A DNA stretch of 56,551 nucleotides from Chromatiaceae bacterium (lineage in GTDB: Bacteria; Pseudomonadota; Gammaproteobacteria; Chromatiales; Chromatiaceae), in NCBI GenBank assembly GCA_026984455.1, contig JALSSC010000036.1:1-56551 (forward strand). The letters run 5' to 3'. Below are positions 50,895 to 56,551 of this stretch, in pieces. The stretch's first letter is position 1. Each line of letters opens with the position of its first letter. Made by a program: the position numbers and the translations under genes. The notes beneath the pieces are model-generated. The model was not told the DNA's origin and did not search any database. It was given only the letters and a program-made list of their open reading frames with translations.

Positions 50895-52232
50895 ATGCAC
50901 CCTTGGCGGACGGTGGCCCTGGTGGTCTGGGTCCTGCCTCTGGGCCTGGCCCGGGCGGCCCTGCCCCCCTTGCAGCCCTTCATCGACCGGGCGGAGGAGA
51001 ATGCCGTCGTGGCGCCGCCGCCCGGCATCTATGCCGGCCCGGTGACCATCGACAAGCCGCTGGTCCTCGACGGACGCGGCCGGGTCACCATCGATGGGGG
51101 AGGCAAGGGCTCGGTGATCCATCTGCAGACCGACGGCGCCACCCTGAAGAATCTGCGGCTGGTGAACTCCGGAGGCTATCACAACGATCTGGACGCCGGC
51201 ATCCAGGTCCGCGGCAGCTACAACATCATCCGCGACAACCGCATCGAGGACTGCCTGTTCGGCATCGACATGCAGCAGTCGAACCACAACGTGGTGCGGC
51301 GTAACCACATCGCCTCCAAGCAGGCCCCCCTGGGCCTGCGGGGCGACGCCATCCGCCTCTGGTACAGCTTCGACAACCAGGTGACGGACAACGTCATCCG
51401 CAACGCCCGGGACACCGTGGTCTGGTATTCCGACGGCAATCTGATCGCCCGCAACGATGCCCGCGGCGGGCGCTATGCCCTGCATTTCATGTACTCCAAG
51501 ACCAACCGGGTGGAGGCCAACCACTACGAGAACAACACGGTGGGCATCTTTCTCATGTACAGCGACGGGGTCGAGGTGGTGAACAACTACATCGCCCGCG
51601 CCGCCGGCCCCACCGGCATCGGCATCGGCTTCAAGGAGACCTCGGCGCTCACCATCGAGGACAACCGCATCCTCTATAATGCCGTGGGTCTGTACATCGA
51701 CCTGTCGCCTTTCCAGCCCGGGACCATCAACCGCTTTCGTGGCAACCTGATCGCCTACAACGGCATCGGTGCCAGTTGGAACACCCGCTGGCACGGCAGC
51801 GTGTTCGACCACAACGCCTTCCAGGGCAACCTGGTCCAGGTCTCCGTGGCCGGCGGCGAGAGCGCCCGGGCGAACAACTGGGAGGGCAACTTCTGGGACG
51901 ACTACGTGGGCTTCGACCGCGATCACGACGGGATCGGCGATGCCCCCTACACCCGTTACGCCTACGCCGACCGCCTGTGGATGGACGTGGCCGACGCCCA
52001 ATTCTTCAAGGGCACGCCCATGCTGGAGACCCTGGATTTCCTGGAACGCCTGGCCCCCCTCAGCGAACCGCGCCTGTTGCTGCGTGACGCCCACCCGGTC
52101 ATGTCCGCGGATCGGGCCCTGACGGCGGCGCGCAAGGACATCGAGCGCGAGGCCCGGCGCAAACAGGAGGCCCGGGCCAAAGGCAAGCCGAGCGCCCTGG
52201 AGCTGCTCCAGCGTGCCCTCGAGGCCCCCTGA
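50895..52232 (+). CDS. nosD: NosZ copper-site maturation protein NosD
   Basis: This 445-residue periplasmic protein has a signal peptide (WRTVALVVWVLPLGLARA) and right-handed beta-helix (CASH) repeats such as NIIRDNRIEDCLFGIDMQQS, NRVEANHYENNTVGIFLMYS and ALTIEDNRILYNAVGLYIDL. NosD works with the ABC transporter NosFY and NosL in CuZ assembly. ATG 50895 gives the signal peptide; the longer frame lies in the previous gene. Confidence 0.95.
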   Translation: MHPWRTVALVVWVLPLGLARAALPPLQPFIDRAEENAVVAPPPGIYAGPVTIDKPLVLDGRGRVTIDGGGKGSVIHLQTDGATLKNLRLVNSGGYHNDLDAGIQVRGSYNIIRDNRIEDCLFGIDMQQSNHNVVRRNHIASKQAPLGLRGDAIRLWYSFDNQVTDNVIRNARDTVVWYSDGNLIARNDARGGRYALHFMYSKTNRVEANHYENNTVGIFLMYSDGVEVVNNYIARAAGPTGIGIGFKETSALTIEDNRILYNAVGLYIDLSPFQPGTINRFRGNLIAYNGIGASWNTRWHGSVFDHNAFQGNLVQVSVAGGESARANNWEGNFWDDYVGFDRDHDGIGDAPYTRYAYADRLWMDVADAQFFKGTPMLETLDFLERLAPLSEPRLLLRDAHPVMSADRALTAARKDIEREARRKQEARAKGKPSALELLQRALEAP

Positions 52233-52251
52233 TTCCTTCGGAGTCCTGCCT

Positions 52252-53130
52252 ATGAACGACCAGAAACCGAAGAGGCGGTCCGGGCGCATGCCCACCACCG
52301 CCAAACGCCGCGCCCAGACCCGCCGCGAGTTCCTGCGTACCGGCGCCCTGGCCGTGGGGGTCACCGCCCTCTCCCTGACCGGGATGGTGCCGGTGCTCAG
52401 CGGATCGGCGGCGCGCCTGCGCCCTCCAGGGGCCATCAAGGACCGTCTCGACGAGCATGAATTCCTCGCCGCCTGCATCAAGTGCGGCCAGTGTGTCCAG
52501 GTGTGTCCGGTGGAGGCCATCAAATTGTCCGACCTCGACGAGGGCTTCGGTGTGGGCGTGCCCTACATCGCCCCACGCGACCAGGCCTGCGACTTCTCCT
52601 GTGACGGCCTCCAGTGCGTGTTGGCCTGTCCCACCGGGGCCCTGACCCATCACCTGGATTTTCCGGCCGACGCCCGCATGGGCTTCGCCCGCCTGGCCCG
52701 CCCCAAGGCCTGCCTGGCGGTCCAGGGCAAGGGCTTCGAGGGGCAGGCGCGGGGCCCCGATTTCAAGGGCATCCTGCGCTACAGCGAGGTGGACCGCTGG
52801 CACCCCATCCCGGTGGCGGACCACCCCTACGATCTCGAGATCTGCGATCTCTGTGTGCGCCAATGCCCCATCGAGCAGCGCATCGCCCAGTGCGCGGCGG
52901 AGGCCCGGGAGGCCCCCAGGAACGAGGCCCGGGTGGCCAGGAAGATCGGCCATGAATGCCCGCCGAAGCACGCCATCACCCTGGAGCCCGCGCCCGACGG
53001 CCGGGGCCGCAAACCGACCCTGCACGAAGGCTGCGTGGGCTGCGGGGTGTGTGAGATGATCTGTCCGGCCGAGGGTGGGGCCGCCATCGTGGTGGACATC
53101 GACCGTGACGCCGACCACCTGGAGGCATGA
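52252..53130 (+). CDS. nosG: NapG-like ferredoxin NosG
   Basis: This 292-residue protein has a twin-arginine signal (TRREFLRTGALAVG, Arg 24-25) and four [4Fe-4S] patterns: CIKCGQCVQVCPVEAI, CDFSCDGLQCVLACP, CDLCVRQCPIEQR and CVGCGVCEMICP. With NosH it would move electrons from quinol into the periplasm toward the nos cytochromes. GGAG sits 8 nt before ATG 52252. It overlaps nosH by 4 nt. Confidence 0.9.
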   Translation: MNDQKPKRRSGRMPTTAKRRAQTRREFLRTGALAVGVTALSLTGMVPVLSGSAARLRPPGAIKDRLDEHEFLAACIKCGQCVQVCPVEAIKLSDLDEGFGVGVPYIAPRDQACDFSCDGLQCVLACPTGALTHHLDFPADARMGFARLARPKACLAVQGKGFEGQARGPDFKGILRYSEVDRWHPIPVADHPYDLEICDLCVRQCPIEQRIAQCAAEAREAPRNEARVARKIGHECPPKHAITLEPAPDGRGRKPTLHEGCVGCGVCEMICPAEGGAAIVVDIDRDADHLEA

Positions 53131-54101
53131 GCATGGGTTACATCGTCGAGTCCCTGCGCCAGATCTTCGGCGCCCGGCCCACCAAGCCGGAACCCCATCA
53201 GGTGAAGGTGGCGGTCAAGGATATCTATGCGCGGAAACGCCAGACCAAGGTCACCCGTCAGCACCTGGAGGTGCTGCACGAGGCCCACGAGGGACGGAAC
53301 CGCTGGCGCATCCGCCGCTGGATCACCCTGGTGGTGGTGAATCTGCTGTTCGTGGTGTCCTACCGGTTCGACGTGCAGCTGGTGGAGGGCGCCCTCACCG
53401 CCTCGCGGGTGGTGGGTTTCCATTTCGCCGACCTCAATTCGGCCCTGCAGGTGATGCTGGCCTACAAGCACGTGGTGCTCAATCTCGTCATCGGTACCAG
53501 CACCGTCCTGGTGCTCTGGTGGCTGCTCGGCGGGCGCACCTTCTGTTCCTGGGTCTGTCCCTACCACCTTCTGGCCGAGTGGGTGGAGCCCATCCATCTG
53601 TGGCTGGCGAAGAAGCGGTTCATCAGGAACCACAGCTTCCATCGCGGGGTCCGCGGGGTCTTCTGGGTCCTGTTCGCGGTCCTCGCCCTGGTCACCGGTT
53701 ACACCGTGTTCGAGACCATCTCCCCCACGGGTATCCTCAGCCGCGCCCTCATCTATGGCCCCGGTGTGGCCCTCGGCTGGGTCGCCCTGTTGCTCCTGTT
53801 CGAGATCTTCGTCTCCCGCCGAGCCTGGTGCCGCTACGTCTGTCCCATCGGCCTCACCTACGCCATCGTCGGGGTCTTCTCGCCGCTGCGGGTGCAATAC
53901 GACGTGCACGAGTGCAAGCACGAGGGCGACTGCCGGGCGGTGTGCATGGTGCCCCATGTCCTCGACATCACCATCCGCGGGCGCGCCATCGACGAACAGA
54001 CGGACATCACCGCGGACTGCACCCGCTGCGGGCGTTGCGTGGAGGTCTGTCCCACCCACTCCCTCACCTTCAAGGTCAAGGGCCTGGACAGGCTGCTGTG
54101 A
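53127..54101 (+). CDS. nosH: NapH-like quinol dehydrogenase membrane subunit NosH
   Basis: This 324-residue protein has four TMs (ITLVVVNLLFVVSY, VVLNLVIGTSTVLVLWWLL, VFWVLFAVLALVTGYTVF, VALGWVALLLLFEIFV). It has the NapH Cys-Pro pairs CSWVCPYH and CRYVCPIG, and C-terminal Fe-S clusters CKHEGDCRAVC and CTRCGRCVEVCP. NosG/NosH are typical of clade II clusters that lack NosR, as here. The stop overlaps the nosF GTG. Confidence 0.9.
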   Translation: MSMGYIVESLRQIFGARPTKPEPHQVKVAVKDIYARKRQTKVTRQHLEVLHEAHEGRNRWRIRRWITLVVVNLLFVVSYRFDVQLVEGALTASRVVGFHFADLNSALQVMLAYKHVVLNLVIGTSTVLVLWWLLGGRTFCSWVCPYHLLAEWVEPIHLWLAKKRFIRNHSFHRGVRGVFWVLFAVLALVTGYTVFETISPTGILSRALIYGPGVALGWVALLLLFEIFVSRRAWCRYVCPIGLTYAIVGVFSPLRVQYDVHECKHEGDCRAVCMVPHVLDITIRGRAIDEQTDITADCTRCGRCVEVCPTHSLTFKVKGLDRLL

Positions 54102-54961
54102 TCCGCTTCGAGAGACTCGGCAAGCGCTTCGGCCGGCATCGGGTGCTCAAGGGCATCGACCTGGAGATCGAACGCGGTCACCGGGTCGCCCTGGTGGGCT
54201 CCAACGGCGCCGGCAAGACCACCCTGATCCGCTGCCTGTTGGGGGAGTACCTGTGCGAGGGCCGGGTCAGGATCAATGGCCTGGACCCGCGCAGCCACCG
54301 GCGGGAGGTGCTCTCCCTGGTGGGCTTCGTGCCCCAGTTGCCACCGCCGCTGAAGATGCCGGTGGGGCAGTTGATCCACTTCGCCGCCGATCTGTGCCGG
54401 GCCGACCCGGGGCGCATGGAGGGGGTGGCGGCGCGCCTCGGCCTGGATCTGGACCGGCACCGCCGCCAGCCCTTCGTCCGCCTCTCCGGCGGACAGAAAC
54501 AGAAGCTCCTCATCGCCATCGCCCTGGGGCGGGACAGCGAACTCCTGGTGATGGACGAACCCGCGGCCAATCTCGATCCCGAGGCGCGGCACATCTTCTT
54601 CGGCCTGCTGGCGGAGAAGCGTGATGCGGCCATGCTCGTCTCCAGCCACCGTCTGGACGAGGTCGCCACCCTGGTGAACCGGGTGGTGGAGATGGATCAG
54701 GGGGCGGTGGTCCTCGACGACCGGGTGGCCGATCTCGTGGACATGAGCAGCCGCCTGCGCTGCCGGGTGGGCCTGTTGCGCCCCGAGCCCGCCTTCGCCC
54801 GGGCGATCGCCGAATGGGGCTTCAGCGGCGACCGGGAGGGCCTCGTCTGGGCCGGATGGGTGGCCGGTCCCGACCGTCTGCGTTTCCTCGGCCTGCTCTC
54901 GCGCTATGCCGCCCTGCTCGCCCATATCCACCTCGACGAACCCGTGGAGGGTGCATCGTGA
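54098..54961 (+). CDS. nosF: ABC transporter ATP-binding protein NosF
   Basis: This 287-residue ABC ATPase has Walker A GSNGAGKTT (residues 34-42), signature LSGGQKQK, Walker B LLVMDEPAANLD and switch His in LVSSHRLDEV. With NosY it powers NosD-linked CuZ assembly. GTG 54098 overlaps the nosH stop. The longer frame upstream is out of frame with nosH and rejected. Confidence 0.94.
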   Translation: MIRFERLGKRFGRHRVLKGIDLEIERGHRVALVGSNGAGKTTLIRCLLGEYLCEGRVRINGLDPRSHRREVLSLVGFVPQLPPPLKMPVGQLIHFAADLCRADPGRMEGVAARLGLDLDRHRRQPFVRLSGGQKQKLLIAIALGRDSELLVMDEPAANLDPEARHIFFGLLAEKRDAAMLVSSHRLDEVATLVNRVVEMDQGAVVLDDRVADLVDMSSRLRCRVGLLRPEPAFARAIAEWGFSGDREGLVWAGWVAGPDRLRFLGLLSRYAALLAHIHLDEPVEGAS

Positions 54962-55446
54962 CCCGCCGTGAATGGCTGCTCCAGGCCGCCCTGATCCCCC
55001 TCCTGGCCGCCTGTGGCCAGCGCGATGTGGGGCCCATCGAGCCGCACTGGGACCGCGATGTCTGCGAGCGTTGCCGGATGGTCCTGTCGGACCGCAGACA
55101 CGGCGCCGAGATCCGTCATCGCCTGGCCGGGGGGCGCTCCAAGGTGTACGAGTTCGATGACATCGGGTGCGCCCTCATCTGGCTGGACCAGCAGCCGTGG
55201 AAGGCGGATCCGGAGATCGGGATCTGGGTGAACGACTGGCGTACCGGCGAATGGATCGACGCCCGCAAGGCCTGGTACGTCCCGGGCCAGGTCACCCCCA
55301 TGGGATACGGCCTCGGGGCGCAGAAGGATCCGGCCCCGGGGGCCCTGGACTTCGCCCAGGCCCGCAAGCACATCTATGAGGTCGAGCGCCGCTTCAATGC
55401 CCCGCCCGAAAAGGCTGCCCCACCCGCGTCCGAGGCCACCCCATGA
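54958..55446 (+). CDS. nosL: Copper chaperone lipoprotein NosL
   Basis: This 162-residue lipoprotein has the lipobox LAAC (Cys 19) and the Cu(I) site CERCRM (Cys 36, Cys 39, Met 41), with YEFDDIGCALIWL and PMGYGLGA as in the family. It delivers copper to NosZ via NosDFY. GTG 54958 overlaps the nosF stop by 4 nt; nosL precedes nosY, an order different from the usual nosDFYL. Confidence 0.93.
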   Translation: MTRREWLLQAALIPLLAACGQRDVGPIEPHWDRDVCERCRMVLSDRRHGAEIRHRLAGGRSKVYEFDDIGCALIWLDQQPWKADPEIGIWVNDWRTGEWIDARKAWYVPGQVTPMGYGLGAQKDPAPGALDFAQARKHIYEVERRFNAPPEKAAPPASEATP

Positions 55447-56270
55447 GACACCTCTGGCTCACCGCCTGGGCGGACATCGTCGAATCCCTGCGCGCCCGTT
55501 GGTTCCTGGTCTACAGCCTGGTCTTCGGCGGCATCATCGTGCTGCTGTTCCTGTTTGGGGTCACCGAGTCGCGGGTCATGGGGTTCACCGGCCTCACCCG
55601 CCTGCTGCTCACCTATATCCAGCTCACCATGGCCATCCTGCCGGTATTCGTCCTGGTGACGACGGTCCGTTCGGTGGCCGGCGACCGCGAGGCCGGGGTG
55701 TTCGAATATCTGCTGTCCCTGCCCGTGGGCCTGGGCGCCTGGTACTGGGGCAAGTTCCTGGGGCGCTTCCTGGTGGTCTTCCTGCCGGTCATGGGGGCCA
55801 TGGTCCTGGGCGTGCTCTGGGGCGTATTGCGTGGGGCCGCCGTCCCCTGGGGCCTGTTCCTGTACTATACCGCCCTGCTCATGACCCTGGCCTGGTGTTT
55901 CCTCGGCATCGGCTTTCTGATCTCCTCCCTGACGCGCTCCAGCGACGTGGCCCAGGGCGGGGCCTTCATCGTCTGGCTCACCCTGCTGCTGTTCCTCGAC
56001 CTGATCCTGCTCGGGGTCATGATCCGCGAGGGCCTGCCCCCCGAGGTGGCGGTGGGCATCGCCCTGGCCAACCCCATGCAGGTCTTCCGTACCGCCTCCA
56101 TGCTCCTGTTCGACCCGCAACTGGTGCTGCTGGGCCCCTCCGCCTACGTCATCCTCGACCATTTCGGCCGTATCGGCTACATGGTCTATGCCCTGGTCTA
56201 TCCGGCGCTGCTCGGTAGCCTGTTCGCGGGGGCCGGTTTTCTCTGGTTCAGGCGCTCGGACTTGCCGTGA
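55443..56270 (+). CDS. nosY: ABC transporter permease NosY
   Basis: This 275-residue membrane protein has six TMs (for example WFLVYSLVFGGIIVLLFLFG and ALLMTLAWCFLGIGFLISSL) and the family block VRSVAGDREAGVFEYLLSLP. It pairs with NosF. ATG 55443 overlaps the nosL stop by 4 nt. It is the last nos gene. Confidence 0.94.
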   Translation: MRHLWLTAWADIVESLRARWFLVYSLVFGGIIVLLFLFGVTESRVMGFTGLTRLLLTYIQLTMAILPVFVLVTTVRSVAGDREAGVFEYLLSLPVGLGAWYWGKFLGRFLVVFLPVMGAMVLGVLWGVLRGAAVPWGLFLYYTALLMTLAWCFLGIGFLISSLTRSSDVAQGGAFIVWLTLLLFLDLILLGVMIREGLPPEVAVGIALANPMQVFRTASMLLFDPQLVLLGPSAYVILDHFGRIGYMVYALVYPALLGSLFAGAGFLWFRRSDLP

Positions 56271-56319
56271 ACACACCCCAGGACCACGTCATCCAACCAC
56301 TCAAGTCATTGAAAACCGC

Positions 56320-56413
56320 GCCAGTGGCCTTCCCTGAAAATGTCTGCGGCAGGGATGCCGCAGTCAAGCCTACAGGGAGGTATTCACGGCGTTTTTCAGG
56401 GAAGGCCACTGGC
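56320..56413. repeat. Inverted-repeat element after nosY
   Basis: Perfect 21-bp inverted repeats (56320-56340 and 56393-56413, starting GCCAGTGGCCTTCC) flank about 52 bases with a further CTGCGGC/GCCGCAG hairpin (56344-56363). TTTTTCAGG at the right arm start gives a T run on one strand. I believe related GGCAGGGATGCCG-type intergenic repeats occur widely in gammaproteobacteria (recollection, not checked). It may end the nos operon. 56271-56319 shows nothing else. Confidence 0.7.
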
Positions 56414-56478
56414 AGAGGGGCGGTTAGATGACGGAGTCCTGGAACACACCCAGCCCGGCTATCGACGGAGCCTTCGAT

Positions 56479-56551
56479 ATGCGACACTGGGCATTGCGAC
56501 GACCGGTGAGGGCCACCGGCCGCTCCACGCCAGGGCCTTGGCAGGCGCCTG
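56479..56551 (+). CDS. Possible start of a gene cut by the window edge
   Basis: ATG 56479 with GGAG 8 nt upstream opens a frame of 24 codons that runs off the end (MRHWALRRPVRATG). It is Arg/Pro-rich and not recognisable, so chance cannot be excluded. Confidence 0.2.
   Translation, partial: MRHWALRRPVRATGRSTPGPWQAP

Overview
The window is high-GC DNA with tightly packed, translationally coupled genes. Gene content points to a gammaproteobacterium that has ubiquinone and type IV pili and can denitrify: gshB-pilGHIJ-chpA, algH-ruvX-pyrR-pyrB-pyrC', ubiE-ubiJ-ubiB, ppsA and a haem d1/N2O-reduction island. The minus-strand order gshB, tonB, algH, ruvX, pyrR, pyrB, pyrC' next to plus-strand pilG matches the order I know from Pseudomonas aeruginosa. 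Here an apbE gene, a LysM coiled-coil gene and a repeat element are added. No rRNA, tRNA or CRISPR array was recognised. Species cannot be assigned from sequence alone; a Chromatiales-like or related environmental gammaproteobacterium is only an inference.

Layout. (1) 1-3019, plus strand: the end of a CmcI-like gene, a 5'-truncated paralogue, a GNAT protein, and two tandem near-identical coiled-coil tail-anchored genes. (2) 3074-16545, minus strand: ubiE-ubiJ-ubiB; a repeat-filled gap (MITE-like copy A plus a REP pair); a CPBP protease; a pyrimidine set (pyrR, pyrB, a catalytically degenerate pyrC', a PyrK-like flavoprotein); ruvX and algH; a LysM coiled-coil periplasmic protein; MITE-like copy B; then tonB, apbE and gshB. 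(3) 16804-30027, plus strand: a small exported protein, a rhodanese-like protein, the Pil-Chp chemosensory genes pilG-pilH-pilI-pilJ-chpA-chpC (no pilK or chpB), and a Ser/Thr kinase-HDOD-GAF fusion. (4) 30100-34888, minus strand: a Dnr-type regulator followed by ppsA, a DUF2066 gene and a CDP-alcohol phosphatidyltransferase. (5) 35052-56270, plus strand: the denitrification island.

The island encodes nitrite to N2: NirS (NO2- to NO), NorCB (NO to N2O) and a Sec-type, clade II-like NosZ (N2O to N2). It also has haem d1 genes (nirC, nirF, three genes carrying four siroheme-decarboxylase modules, nirJ, nirN) and a nos maturation/electron-supply set (monohaem and dihaem c cytochromes, an uncharacterised membrane protein, nosD, NapG-like nosG, NapH-like nosH, nosF, nosL, nosY). 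nirE, norD/norQ and nosR are not in the window. Five TTGAT-N4-ATCAA-like boxes lie before the DUF3365 haem-protein gene, nirS, norC, nosZ and the dihaem cytochrome gene. With the adjacent dnr gene this suggests a local NO/anaerobiosis regulon.

The most interesting items are the two-copy inverted-repeat element, the tandem coiled-coil genes with a 7/11-residue repeat grammar, the divergent NirS with two strong hairpins after it, the NosB-like membrane protein and long NosZ tail in a nosR-less cluster, and the kinase-HDOD-GAF protein beside the Pil-Chp genes.
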